64,000 nt of DNA from UBA1672 sp050633645 (GCA_050633645.1 JBOEGX010000001.1:248001-312000); one strand, 5' to 3'. Positions 35,241 through 44,787 are shown, numbered from the stretch's first letter. Notes: generated from the letters alone by a model not told the origin. Translations and numbers: made by a program.

Positions 35241-36761
35241 TTATTTAAATTTGCCGATTGCCAAATTGGCAGCATGAAGAACTGCGCGCGCTTTGTTACA
35301 GCATTCCTGATGCTCTAATTCAGGATCAGAATCCGCGACCACGCCGCCGCCAGCCTGCACATATATTTTACCATCTTTTACTAATGCTGTGCGTAGCGCA
35401 ATGCAGCTATCCATTGTGTTATGAGAGAAGTATCCAACACCGCCCGCGTAAGAGCCACGGCGGGATATTTCTAGCTCATCTATAATTTCCATGGCGCGTA
35501 TTTTTGGGGCACCGCTTACTGTTCCTGCGGGGAATCCCGCGAAGAGGGCATCGACGATGCTTACATCCTTTCGTAAATCACCTTCGACATTTGAAATGAT
35601 ATGCATGACATGAGAGTAATTTTCTATTTGAAATTTTTCAGTGACGCGCACTGATCCTATTTCGGAAACACGACCAATATCATTGCGTCCCAAATCGAGT
35701 AACATTAAATGCTCGGCCAGTTCTTTTTCATCAGAAAGCAAGTCTTCGGCTAACGCTCTATCCTCAGCGAGGCTTGCGCCGCGTTTTCTTGTTCCTGCTA
35801 TCGGGCGGATGGTGACAACATCATCGCGCACACGCACAAGGATTTCGGGGCTTGATCCAACCAATGAGAACCCTTCGAATGAGAGGTGAAAAAGGAAAGG
35901 TGATGGATTTACCGAACGGAGAGAACGGTATAGTTCGAATGATGGCAGGTCGAAGTCCATTGAAAAGCGTTGTGATGGGACAACCTGAAACACATCACCC
36001 GCATGGATGTATTCTACGGCCTTTGAAACAGCGGCCATATACGACTCTTTGGACATATTTGAAACTGTATCTTGATTTTGGCTTAGCTGTGTTTTGCATT
36101 CGAGGAGAGCGCGGTCTAACGACGTATTTAATGCGCTTAGTGTTTTTTCAATGCGAGCATAGGCATCGTTGTAAACCACATCCGCGGGTAGAATTGAATT
36201 CCCAGAATGCTGATAAACAGGTGTTGCAATACAAATCATGTTTTTAACATTATCAAATATAGCGAGCAAAGAAGGACGCATTAATACGCTATCGGGGATT
36301 TTTAAATCATCGGGATTGTTATCGGGAATATTTTCAACCAAGCGCACCATATCATAACCGATGTAACCAAACACACCCAACGCACACATTGGTGGCACGT
36401 CATCTGGCACGATATCTAATGTTGCATTTTGAATAATATCGGTAAGGGATTGTTTTGCATCTATGTCTTGCTTTTTCCACTGACCATCATCTTCACGGGT
36501 TGATACAATCCCACCTTGTTGGCACCTCCACAGAAAATCAGGGTTCGTACCAATGATGGAATAACGCCCCAATGTTGCACCACCTTCCACAGATTCGAAC
36601 AAGAACGAATAAGCGCGATGACCACATATTTTTAAATAGGCCGAAACAGGTGTTTCTAGGTCTGCGGATATCCAATGATAGACCAGTTGCGTTTTATTAT
36701 TATTATAATGCTCTTTGAAATCCTCAAGATAGGGAAAAAAACTATGCTTATGGTCGCCCAT
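35241..36761 (-). CDS. trpE: Anthranilate synthase component I
   Basis: Makes anthranilate from chorismate with ammonia from TrpG. The 506-residue protein has an N-terminal regulatory domain and the chorismate-binding domain with FQVVPSQRFS near residue 255, the IRPIAGTRKRG motif near residue 320, DLGRNDIGRVSEIGSV near residue 355 and GTVSGAPKIRAMEIIDELE near residue 420. The stretch near residue 30-60 resembles the tryptophan-feedback site region, but its state cannot be judged. It is only three bases after the ppiD stop and ends one base from the converging deacetylase gene. Confidence 0.96.
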   Translation of the reverse strand: MGDHKHSFFPYLEDFKEHYNNNKTQLVYHWISADLETPVSAYLKICGHRAYSFLFESVEGGATLGRYSIIGTNPDFLWRCQQGGIVSTREDDGQWKKQDIDAKQSLTDIIQNATLDIVPDDVPPMCALGVFGYIGYDMVRLVENIPDNNPDDLKIPDSVLMRPSLLAIFDNVKNMICIATPVYQHSGNSILPADVVYNDAYARIEKTLSALNTSLDRALLECKTQLSQNQDTVSNMSKESYMAAVSKAVEYIHAGDVFQVVPSQRFSMDFDLPSFELYRSLRSVNPSPFLFHLSFEGFSLVGSSPEILVRVRDDVVTIRPIAGTRKRGASLAEDRALAEDLLSDEKELAEHLMLLDLGRNDIGRVSEIGSVRVTEKFQIENYSHVMHIISNVEGDLRKDVSIVDALFAGFPAGTVSGAPKIRAMEIIDELEISRRGSYAGGVGYFSHNTMDSCIALRTALVKDGKIYVQAGGGVVADSDPELEHQECCNKARAVLHAANLAIGKFK

Positions 36762-36764
36762 TGC

Positions 36765-38693
36765 CTAATTCTCCGTGCCTTTTGGACCATAAACCTGATC
36801 AAGAAGTGGCTTGTTGATTTTCGCAACGTATTTATCGTTTAGCTTGCGTAAATATAATAAAAACGCTTCGTTTTGAGCCTCCAAAACCAGTGATGCCTTG
36901 ATCTTTTCAACGTCAATCATATCGGCATCAGTTACATCTGGGATGTTAAAGTCACTTATATTGAATAAAGCGTAGCCACCATCAATCTCGATCATTTCAA
37001 TGTGCTCAGGGATTGCTTTGAAAATCGCTGGTAAATTATCCTGCTTTAGAGGCGCAGCGATTTCACCAGAAATCCCAATATCATAAAGACTCTGCAGGGA
37101 TTTATTTTGGTTTTTTGCAAGCTCTTTCAACTGCATATTTCCAGTTTCCGCCTCAGCCAAAAACTTTCTTACACGGGTTTCATTTTCTGCGTTTTGGATA
37201 TCAGAAATATATTGCGCCATAATTTCTTCTTTCACATCATCCAAGGGCACAAAATCTGTGTTTTGTTTTTTTGTCATTTTTATAGACACAAATTTTCCAT
37301 CGTCCAACTCAAGAATAGGGGATGACTCATCGCCTTCGTTTTCAAACAGTGTTTGAACGATTAGCGCTTTGCTTTGTGTATCGAACTCGTCCTCAAGCTG
37401 ATTTTTACCGTCTGCACTCGTTGCATCAATCGTCATTAAATCTGTTGTGATTATTTCCGCGTCTTTGTTGCTTTCTTTGGCTTCGGCATAGCTCAGCCCT
37501 TCGGATAACTGGTTATCAATAGAGGCAACAATATTATACAGCGCGTCTGCCTTTTTATTCGCACTCAATTCTTTTTCAATGGTTTGCTTTACATTGGCAA
37601 GGGGGGGGATTTCAGGCTCTCGAATTTCAACAATTTGTGTTACGTGAAAGCCAAGGATTGTTTTAAACGGCTTTGTTGTTTCGCCAATTTTTATAGCGGA
37701 TAAAGCACCATAAAATTCAGGCAACATCATATTGGTTTCGAATGGGACATTTTCAACATATCTGCCATTTTTACCCAATGATGATTTTGAAATTTCTATC
37801 AATGATTTTCCGTTTTGGACCTCTTCATAAATTTTATTGGCTGTATCTTCGTCATTCGTCATTATCTGCGTGATAAAATACTGCTCACCAACCGCGTAGC
37901 TTTCCTTGTTATTTTTATATGTTGCCTCAATTTCTTTTTCTGTTATCTCAATTTCAACGTCGAAGTTTTTCGGGTCGAAGACTATAATTTCGGCGCTCCT
38001 GTATTCAGGTGTTTTATATTTCTGGTTTTTGAGTGAATCATAAAGACCTTCGATTTGTGCTTCACTTGGTTTTTCGAAATCTATTATTTCATTGTTTTTA
38101 AATTCAACAAATTCAATATTTCTTGTTTGTTTTTGGAACTGATACAAAGCTTTGGCGAGGGCATCTTGCGGTGGGGTCATCGCATTTTGGATGGCATCCA
38201 TTATGATATTTCCTGTTGCTTCGCGCTCTACACTACTTACAAAATCTTTTTCAGGCATTCTTTGATAGGTCAGCATACGATCAAGCGCATTTTGCATCGT
38301 TTCATCTGGATTCATTTGTGGCTTAACAACTTCGGCAATTCGTTTTGCAATATGCTCCTTCCCAAGCTTTATTCCCATTTTTTCTGATTCAATCATAAGA
38401 TATGTAGAACGAATTTCACCACTGAGTAATTCATCAATCAGGCCAAGCTCATAAGCCTGCTCGGCTGAGATATTATAACGTGCCAAAGACTGCCTGACGT
38501 TACGATCAAATTGTTGAATTGAAATATTTTTGCCTTCGATCTTTGCGACGTCACTTCCGCCCAAACCGCCTGTTTTAAAGACGCCTGTAACATCCATAAG
38601 AACCAAACCACCGACGGACATACCCAGCAATCCAAACAGGATATATTTAAGAAAACCGCCAGATGACCCTCTACGCAAAGACTGCATTACCAT
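36765..38693 (-). CDS. ppiD: Membrane-anchored peptidyl-prolyl isomerase (PpiD/SurA-like)
   Basis: A periplasmic folding chaperone tethered to the inner membrane. Of 642 residues, about 15-34 form the single transmembrane anchor. A SurA-N-like chaperone region follows (VAKIEGKNISIQQFDRNVRQSL onward, to about residue 170). One parvulin domain spans about residues 265-365 (YFITQIMTNDEDTANKIYEEVQNGKSL would be its start), ending with PFKTILGFHVTQIVEI. A second chaperone-like segment lies beyond. An in-frame ATG six bases downstream is an alternative start. The gene precedes trpE with a three-base gap and diverges from tpiA. Confidence 0.88.
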   Translation of the reverse strand: MVMQSLRRGSSGGFLKYILFGLLGMSVGGLVLMDVTGVFKTGGLGGSDVAKIEGKNISIQQFDRNVRQSLARYNISAEQAYELGLIDELLSGEIRSTYLMIESEKMGIKLGKEHIAKRIAEVVKPQMNPDETMQNALDRMLTYQRMPEKDFVSSVEREATGNIIMDAIQNAMTPPQDALAKALYQFQKQTRNIEFVEFKNNEIIDFEKPSEAQIEGLYDSLKNQKYKTPEYRSAEIIVFDPKNFDVEIEITEKEIEATYKNNKESYAVGEQYFITQIMTNDEDTANKIYEEVQNGKSLIEISKSSLGKNGRYVENVPFETNMMLPEFYGALSAIKIGETTKPFKTILGFHVTQIVEIREPEIPPLANVKQTIEKELSANKKADALYNIVASIDNQLSEGLSYAEAKESNKDAEIITTDLMTIDATSADGKNQLEDEFDTQSKALIVQTLFENEGDESSPILELDDGKFVSIKMTKKQNTDFVPLDDVKEEIMAQYISDIQNAENETRVRKFLAEAETGNMQLKELAKNQNKSLQSLYDIGISGEIAAPLKQDNLPAIFKAIPEHIEMIEIDGGYALFNISDFNIPDVTDADMIDVEKIKASLVLEAQNEAFLLYLRKLNDKYVAKINKPLLDQVYGPKGTEN

Positions 38694-38872
38694 AGTAAAA
38701 ACCTTAAACTTTTCATTTCATTAATCCGCGTACTATAAGCACCGAAAAATCGTGGGGCAAGCGCTCAAATGCTAAAGTTGATAAAAATCAACGGGAATTA
38801 TAGTTATCGGCTATTGCATTAACCTCGATTAAGTTGTTATGAATCATACCGATCTAAGCAAAGAGGATGAAA

Positions 38873-39619
38873 ATGAAGAAGTTAATTGCGGGAAACTGGA
38901 AAATGAATGGCGATTCACAAAGTGCGGGTTCTTTGGCGCGTGATATCTCGCAGGGGTTAAAAAACACGCCCTCACTTCAGGATAATTGTGACGTATTGAT
39001 TTGTCCCCCGTTTATTTACATTCATGAGGTTGCGGATAATAACTTACTTGTTGGAGCGCAGGACTGTTCGGTTCATGAAAGCGGTGCATATACTGGTGAA
39101 GTATCCGCCGCAATGCTTGAAAACTCTGGTTGTTCTCATGTTATTCTTGGTCATTCCGAGCGCAGACAATTTCATGAAGAGAAAAACACAACTGTTGCGG
39201 ATAAGGCAAAGGCCGCGCATGTTGCGGGTTTGGTCGCGATCATATGTGTTGGCGAGACAGAATCAGAGCGCGAAGCAGGATGCGAAGAAGCCGTAGTCGG
39301 ACGTCAAGTCATAGAATCGTTGCCAGATAGCGCTACCTCACAAAATACAGTTATTGCGTATGAACCAGTTTGGGCGATCGGCACAGGAAAAACAGCAAGC
39401 GCGGATGATGCGTCAAAGATGCACAGCTTTATTCGTCTGAAGATTAAGGAAAAACTTGCGGACGCCGAAAACTTGCGTATCTTGTATGGTGGTTCAATGA
39501 AGCCTAATAACGCGAAAGAATTACTCGCTATGCCAGATATTGATGGTGGACTAATCGGTGGAGCAAGTTTAAATGCGGAGCAGTTTTTGGCAATCGCACT
39601 TGCAGCGCCAAAGATTTAA
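38873..39619 (+). CDS. tpiA: Triosephosphate isomerase
   Basis: Interconverts dihydroxyacetone phosphate and glyceraldehyde 3-phosphate. The 248-residue protein has the catalytic Lys in IAGNWKMNG near residue 8, His in VILGHSERR near residue 94, Glu in AYEPVWAIGTG near residue 162, and the phosphate-binding LYGGSMKPNNA and GGLIGGASL blocks. The ATG at 38873 has AGAGG six bases upstream; the ATG at 38867 overlaps that SD. The 179-base divergent gap to ppiD must carry promoters in both directions and contains a small perfect hairpin (GTTGAT/ATCAAC, 38777-38792) of unknown role. Confidence 0.97.
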   Translation: MKKLIAGNWKMNGDSQSAGSLARDISQGLKNTPSLQDNCDVLICPPFIYIHEVADNNLLVGAQDCSVHESGAYTGEVSAAMLENSGCSHVILGHSERRQFHEEKNTTVADKAKAAHVAGLVAIICVGETESEREAGCEEAVVGRQVIESLPDSATSQNTVIAYEPVWAIGTGKTASADDASKMHSFIRLKIKEKLADAENLRILYGGSMKPNNAKELLAMPDIDGGLIGGASLNAEQFLAIALAAPKI

Positions 39620-39674
39620 GTGTATTGATTGCGCAAATTATTAAAATCATAATTAAAAAGTAAAGTTATAAACT

Positions 39675-40154
39675 ATGGAATCTGTTGTTCTTGTCATTCA
39701 TCTAATTTTAGCCTTGGCTATTATTGCACTTGTACTTTTGCAACGCTCTGAAGGTGGTGGCCTTGGTATTGGCGGCGGTGGTGGCGGCATGGGCGGTCTT
39801 GCTAGCGCACGTGGTACAGCGAACGCTCTTACAAAGCTGACTGGTATTTGCGCAGCTGGGTTTTTTATTACATCTCTTACGCTTGGTTATATTGCGAGTC
39901 ACAAGCATAACGACACGACAGGGATTTTGGAAAGTGTCAACGAAGCCGAAATACAAGCGCCCATCGTTGATGATCTGGTTGCGCCAGATGCGGGGATTAC
40001 TTATATTCCGCCTACCGAAACGGAAATTCCAGAAATCAATGTTGAAGACATAACAAATAAAGCCGTAGAAGCCGCCGAACCTGTAAAAGATGCGGTTATG
40101 CCAGAGGTTATTGCGCCAATAGAAATACCTCAAGACGAAAAACCATCAGAGTAA
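39675..40154 (+). CDS. secG: Protein translocase subunit SecG with acidic C-terminal tail
   Basis: Auxiliary subunit of the SecYEG channel. The family core is clear: a first helix with VVLVIHLILALAIIALVLLQRSEGGGLG, a Gly-rich loop, LASARGTANALTKLTGI, and a second helix ITSLTLGYIAS to about residue 76. Beyond this is an unusually long Pro/Glu/Ile-rich tail of roughly 80 residues with repeats of PEI/APIEI type; many SecG proteins end near residue 110. The gene lies between tpiA and pyrG, the usual alphaproteobacterial place. Confidence 0.93.
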   Translation: MESVVLVIHLILALAIIALVLLQRSEGGGLGIGGGGGGMGGLASARGTANALTKLTGICAAGFFITSLTLGYIASHKHNDTTGILESVNEAEIQAPIVDDLVAPDAGITYIPPTETEIPEINVEDITNKAVEAAEPVKDAVMPEVIAPIEIPQDEKPSE

Positions 40155-40158
40155 AAAC

Positions 40159-41787
40159 ATGACAAAATATATATTTATTACAGGCGGCGTTGTTTCCTCA
40201 CTCGGAAAAGGCCTTGGCTCCGCTGCGCTTGGTGCATTGTTGCAAGCGCGTGGCTACACAGTTCGCCTTTGTAAACTTGACCCCTATTTGAATGTTGATC
40301 CTGGTACAATGAGTCCATTCCAACATGGTGAGGTTTTTGTGACCGATGATGGCGCGGAAACTGACCTTGATTTAGGACATTATGAACGCTTCACAGGCGT
40401 TCCTGCAACTGCAACGGATAACACCACCACAGGCCGTATATATACGAGTGTTTTGCAAAGAGAGCGCAAGGGCGATTATTTGGGCGCCACAATTCAGGTT
40501 ATTCCGCATATCACCAATGAAATCCAAGATTTTATCCGTGAAAAGGACGGCACGGCGGATTTTGTGCTATGCGAAATTGGTGGCACAGTTGGGGATATTG
40601 AAAGCTTACCATTTTTAGAAGCTATTCGTCAGTTTGGAAATGAAGTCGGGCGGGAGCGCGCAATTTTCATTCACGTGACATTATTACCTTATATTCCAGC
40701 AGCGGGAGAGCTTAAAACCAAGCCGACGCAGCATTCGGTTAAAGAATTAATGAGTTATGGTATTCGCCCGCAAATTTTACTCTGTCGTGCAGATCGTAAA
40801 ATTGAGGAGGATGAGCGTAATAAAATTGCGTTATTCTGTAACATCGATAAAAAAAAGGTTATTCCTGCGCTTGATGTTTCTTCTATATACGAAGTTCCGC
40901 TTACTTATCATGCCGAAGGTTTAGATACGCAGGTTATGGATGCGTTCGGGATTAAGGAATCTAATGACCTTGATTTGTCGGTTTGGGAAAATATTGTTTC
41001 CAATATTAAAGAGCCAGAAGGCGAAGTTACAATCGCGATTGTTGGGAAATATACAAATCTTACTGATAGTTATAAATCGTTGAACGAAGCCTTGATCCAT
41101 GGCGGCATTGCCAACAAGGTTAAAGTGAATTTGAAATTCATTGAAGCCGAGATTTTTGAACAAGAAAATCCAGAAGAGTATTTGTCCGGTGCGAATGGAA
41201 TTCTTGTTCCTGGTGGATTTGGAGATCGCGGCGTTGAAGGTAAAATCCGTGCCGTGCAATATGCGCGTGAGAAGAAAATCCCTTATTTTGGTATTTGTTA
41301 CGGCATGCAAATGGCCGTTATAGAGGCCGCGCGCAACCTTTGTGGTATTAAAAGTGCGGGATCAAGTGAGTTTTCAAAATGTGAAGTTCCCGTCATTGGT
41401 ATTATGACCGAATGGACCAAGGGCAATGAAAAAGAGCAGCGCCAAGAAGATGAAGATTTAGGCGGCACAATGCGGTTGGGTGCTTATCCTGCTGCTCTTA
41501 AAACAGGGTCTAAAGTTGCGGAAATTTACGGCTCTACGCAGATTAGCGAGCGCCATAGACATCGTTATGAAGTGAACATTAATTATTGTGAGCAGCTTGA
41601 AGCGTGCGGATTAACGTTTTCTGGATTTTCACCTGATGGAAAATTACCAGAGATTGTTGAACATAAGGATCACCCATGGTTTATCGGCGTGCAATATCAT
41701 CCAGAGCTTAAATCCAAGCCATTTGATCCGCATCCATTATTTGTTTCGTTTATTGCAGCGGCAGTTGAGAAAGAACGTTTGGTCTAG
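40159..41787 (+). CDS. pyrG: CTP synthase
   Basis: Aminates UTP to CTP using glutamine. The 542-residue enzyme has the synthetase domain with FITGGVVSSLGKGLGSAALG at the N-terminus, LDPYLNVDPGTMSPFQHGEVFVT near residue 40 and CEIGGTVGDIESLPFLEA near residue 140. The glutamine amidotransferase domain has the catalytic Cys in YFGICYGMQMAV near residue 379 and the His/Glu in GVQYHPELKSKP near residue 513. The residue after the nucleophilic Cys is Tyr, where Leu is more usual (GICLGMQ). Confidence 0.97.
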   Translation: MTKYIFITGGVVSSLGKGLGSAALGALLQARGYTVRLCKLDPYLNVDPGTMSPFQHGEVFVTDDGAETDLDLGHYERFTGVPATATDNTTTGRIYTSVLQRERKGDYLGATIQVIPHITNEIQDFIREKDGTADFVLCEIGGTVGDIESLPFLEAIRQFGNEVGRERAIFIHVTLLPYIPAAGELKTKPTQHSVKELMSYGIRPQILLCRADRKIEEDERNKIALFCNIDKKKVIPALDVSSIYEVPLTYHAEGLDTQVMDAFGIKESNDLDLSVWENIVSNIKEPEGEVTIAIVGKYTNLTDSYKSLNEALIHGGIANKVKVNLKFIEAEIFEQENPEEYLSGANGILVPGGFGDRGVEGKIRAVQYAREKKIPYFGICYGMQMAVIEAARNLCGIKSAGSSEFSKCEVPVIGIMTEWTKGNEKEQRQEDEDLGGTMRLGAYPAALKTGSKVAEIYGSTQISERHRHRYEVNINYCEQLEACGLTFSGFSPDGKLPEIVEHKDHPWFIGVQYHPELKSKPFDPHPLFVSFIAAAVEKERLV

Positions 41788-41836
41788 CATTTTCTTATCA
41801 GTTCGTTCTTTCAGTCCATTCTTTTACTTCGTTGTT

Positions 41837-41845
41837 GGGGGGGGG
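41837..41845. repeat. Run of nine Gs downstream of pyrG
   Basis: Nine consecutive Gs stand out in an otherwise AT-rich 275-base gap between pyrG and kdsA. Such tracts are prone to slippage and sequencing error. It is not inside a gene. Confidence 0.6.
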
Positions 41846-42062
41846 TAGGGAGTGCGCAATCAATAACTGTTTTAAATCAATGTGTTGTTTTTCAGTTTGT
41901 TTTATGAATAAACAGAGCTTATTTAGTTTGTTTTAAATATAATTGGCGCGTTATCAAAAGCATTATAGTCTTTTTTCATTATTCTTTCAAAGTTCTTCGT
42001 TTTTTGACTTTTTGTTTCATTTTGCACTTGCGTCGGTGCGTTTATAAAAATATCTTCATGTC

Positions 42063-42887
42063 ATGGAAAAAATTGTAAAAGTCGACCAGCTTAAAATCGG
42101 TAACAAACAGCCTCTCACCCTTATTGCTGGGCCTTGTCAGCTTGAAAGTAGGGATCACGCGTATGAAATGTGCGGAGCGTTAAAGCAGCTTACCCAGAAA
42201 TTAGGGATGCAGTTTATTTATAAAACATCCTATGACAAGGCGAACCGTACATCTTTGCGCGGTATACGCGGTGTTGGAATTGATAAGGGATTACAAATTC
42301 TTGCCGATATTCGCAAAGATTTCGGCGTTCCTGTTGTCACAGATATTCACACCGAAGATCAATGCGCGCCCGTGGGCGAGGTTGTTGATATGCTTCAGAT
42401 TCCTGCATTTTTGTGCCGTCAAACTGATTTACTGATTGCGGCGGCGAAAACAGGCAAAGCCGTTAACATAAAAAAGGGGCAGTTTCTGGCTCCTTGGGAC
42501 ATGGAAAATGTCGCGAAGAAAGTGTCCGAAAGCGGTAATGAGAAAATACTGCTGACTGAACGCGGGGCGAGCTTTGGTTATAATACGCTTGTATCTGATA
42601 TGCGCTCTTTACCAATTATGGCAAAAACGGGCTATCCTGTTATTTTTGATGCAACACATAGTGTGCAGCAGCCAGGCGGTTTGGGCGGATCATCTGGTGG
42701 TGATCGCACAATGGTTCCCGTTCTGGCACGGGCGGCGGTGGCAGTTGGTGTAGCAGGCGTATTTATCGAAACACATCAAGATCCCGATAACGCCCCATCG
42801 GATGGGCCGAATATGATTAAGCTTAATGAGCTCCCTCAATTACTTGAAACGCTGATTAAATTTGATAAAGTTGCCAAAAACATATAG
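42063..42887 (+). CDS. kdsA: 3-deoxy-8-phosphooctulonate synthase (KDO8P synthase)
   Basis: Condenses arabinose 5-phosphate with PEP to make KDO 8-phosphate for the LPS inner core. The 274-residue protein has LIAGPCQLESRDHAYEMC near residue 19, YKTSYDKANRTSLRGIRG near residue 53, DIHTEDQC near residue 95, FLCRQTDLLIAAA near residue 118, and FDATHSVQQPGG near residue 199. A Cys in GPC is compatible with the metal-dependent class, but I cannot settle that from sequence alone. With the lpx genes it shows LPS with at least lipid A and KDO. Confidence 0.95.
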   Translation: MEKIVKVDQLKIGNKQPLTLIAGPCQLESRDHAYEMCGALKQLTQKLGMQFIYKTSYDKANRTSLRGIRGVGIDKGLQILADIRKDFGVPVVTDIHTEDQCAPVGEVVDMLQIPAFLCRQTDLLIAAAKTGKAVNIKKGQFLAPWDMENVAKKVSESGNEKILLTERGASFGYNTLVSDMRSLPIMAKTGYPVIFDATHSVQQPGGLGGSSGGDRTMVPVLARAAVAVGVAGVFIETHQDPDNAPSDGPNMIKLNELPQLLETLIKFDKVAKNI

Positions 42888-42920
42888 AATATAAGTGTAA
42901 TCATCGGTAGGAGACCGTAT

Positions 42921-43322
42921 ATGACACTCGTTGCAGGAGCATCACGATTTTTAAATCAATCAACATTGACGAACCAACAAGGGTTTGCTGCGCAAAGCTC
43001 TAACCTTCTTGGGGTGGCTGCTGGCTCTACGGGTATTCTTGATATTGGTCGTAATTTAGAAATTCGGGGCGTGGGCATTTCAAACAGGGCGCGTAATTTA
43101 AATCGTCAGTTTCTTGAGTCCACATCTGGTACATATAATCAATTATTTTCTGCATCAGGCGGTGGAAGCGCTACAGTTGAGGGTGCTCTCACTCAAATTA
43201 AGGCACTACAGTCATCTGTCCCGACATCCCGTGATTCGCCTCAGGTTAGAGAGGCAGCATTTGACGCGCAAGAAGCTGCGGCGGTGGCTGAAAAAGGCTC
43301 TATCATTGATGAAGAAGTGTAA
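42921..43322 (+). CDS. Hypothetical Ala/Ser/Gly-rich protein
   Basis: A 133-residue protein that I do not recognise. It follows a strong SD (TAGGAGA) 33 bases after kdsA, so it is very likely translated. It has no cysteine, no signal peptide and no membrane helix. The first half is rich in Gly, Ser, Gln and Asn (with QSSNLLGVAAGSTG and GISNRARNLNRQFLEST); the second half is Ala/Glu-rich and probably helical, ending in an acidic tail. The composition recalls filament or flagellum-associated secreted proteins, but this is only an impression. It separates kdsA from eno. Confidence 0.7.
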   Translation: MTLVAGASRFLNQSTLTNQQGFAAQSSNLLGVAAGSTGILDIGRNLEIRGVGISNRARNLNRQFLESTSGTYNQLFSASGGGSATVEGALTQIKALQSSVPTSRDSPQVREAAFDAQEAAAVAEKGSIIDEEV

Positions 43323-43424
43323 CCTGTAGGACTTCTTTTAAATTCCCCCTTTATCTTTTCGTGATTTTCTTTAAAACCTGTACAACATGTATAAAAACAC
43401 CCATGTGTAAAAAGGATTTAAGAA

Positions 43425-44708
43425 ATGACAGCAATTATTGATATTCACGCGCGCCAGATTTTGGACAGTCGCGGTAACCCAACTGTTGAGGTGGATGTGC
43501 AGTTGGAAACAGGCGCGCTTGGGCGGGCGGCGGTTCCGTCTGGGGCTTCGACTGGAGTACATGAAGCAGTGGAGCTTCGTGATGGTGATAAATCTAAATA
43601 CCTTGGGAAAGGTGTTCAAAAGGCCGTTGATTTTGTGAATACAGAAATATTTGAAGCTCTTGTTGGAATGGATGCAGAAGAGCAAATGTATATTGACCGC
43701 GTGATGATCGAGCTTGATGGCACAGAAAATAAAGGGCGTTTGGGTGCAAATGCGATTTTGGGTGTGTCATTGGCGATTGCAAAGGCGATGGCGATTGAAT
43801 TGAGCACGCCGCTTTATCGTTACATTGGCGGGACATATGCACATATTCTGCCCACACCGATGATGAATATCATTAATGGCGGCGCGCATGCAGACAACCC
43901 CGTTGATATTCAGGAATTTATGATTATGCCAGTATCGGCAGAGACTTATAGTGATGCACTTCGTGTTGGCGCAGAAGTTTTTCATGCGCTGAAAAAGCAG
44001 TTATCTGACGCAGGATATAACACGAATGTTGGTGATGAGGGTGGCTTTGCACCTGCGGTTAAATCTTCTGATGAGGCGCTTGATTTTATTATGAAGTCTA
44101 TTGTGGCGGCGGGTTATAAACCAAAAGAAGATGTTGTTATCGCGCTAGATTCTGCATCAACCGAATTTTACAAAAATGGTAAGTATGAGCTTGAGGGGGA
44201 GGGCAAGAGCCTGAGTTCTGATGAAATGGTGGCGTATTACACTGATCTTTGTGATCGCTATCCGATTGTGTCCATCGAAGATGGTTTGGCCGAAGATGAC
44301 TGGGCGGGCTGGACGGCATTGACAGCGGCGCTTGGTGATCGTGTGCAGCTGGTTGGTGATGATTTGTATGTCACCAATGCAAAGCGCCTGAAACGTGGAA
44401 TAGAGGAAAAGGCAGGAAACGCGGTTCTGGTTAAAGTCAATCAGATAGGAACATTAACCGAAACGCTTGAAACCATTGAAATGGCGAAAAAGGCTGGTTT
44501 TGGGATTATTCTATCGCACCGCTCGGGCGAGACAGAAGATTCAACTATTTCCGATTTAGCGGTTGCAACAAATGCAGGGCAAATTAAAACTGGTTCATTA
44601 TCACGATCAGATCGCATTGCGAAATACAACCAGCTGCTTCGTATTGAAGAAGAGTTGGCGGAAATGGCAAAATATGAAGGCAATGGGTTCTTCCGCGCTC
44701 CGTTATAG
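43425..44708 (+). CDS. eno: Enolase
   Basis: Interconverts 2-phosphoglycerate and phosphoenolpyruvate; PEP is also the KdsA substrate. The 427-residue protein has ARQILDSRGNPTVEVDV at the N-terminus, VPSGASTGVHEAVELRD near residue 38, NTNVGDEGGFAPA near residue 200, VGDDLYVTNAKRL near residue 310 and LSHRSGETEDSTI near residue 364, with the catalytic Lys in VLVKVNQIGTL. A strong terminator follows. Confidence 0.98.
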   Translation: MTAIIDIHARQILDSRGNPTVEVDVQLETGALGRAAVPSGASTGVHEAVELRDGDKSKYLGKGVQKAVDFVNTEIFEALVGMDAEEQMYIDRVMIELDGTENKGRLGANAILGVSLAIAKAMAIELSTPLYRYIGGTYAHILPTPMMNIINGGAHADNPVDIQEFMIMPVSAETYSDALRVGAEVFHALKKQLSDAGYNTNVGDEGGFAPAVKSSDEALDFIMKSIVAAGYKPKEDVVIALDSASTEFYKNGKYELEGEGKSLSSDEMVAYYTDLCDRYPIVSIEDGLAEDDWAGWTALTAALGDRVQLVGDDLYVTNAKRLKRGIEEKAGNAVLVKVNQIGTLTETLETIEMAKKAGFGIILSHRSGETEDSTISDLAVATNAGQIKTGSLSRSDRIAKYNQLLRIEEELAEMAKYEGNGFFRAPL

Positions 44709-44736
44709 AATAATTATTAGCATTTAAATTTCTTGA

Positions 44737-44772
44737 AAAACGCTTTCGCTTCGTGCCAAAGCGTTTTTTTTT
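44737..44772 (+). terminator. Rho-independent terminator of eno
   Basis: AAAACGCTTT (44737-44746) and AAAGCGTTTT (44758-44767) form a ten-pair stem with an 11-base loop, followed by an unbroken T-run to 44772. Confidence 0.9.
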
Positions 44773-44787
44773 GCGTATAGTTTTCAC

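Noticed and set aside
38777..38792. Small perfect hairpin (GTTGAT/ATCAAC) in the ppiD-tpiA divergent gap as a terminator
   Set aside because: Both genes start from this region, so no terminator is needed, and there is no T-run; it could be an operator but evidence is thin.
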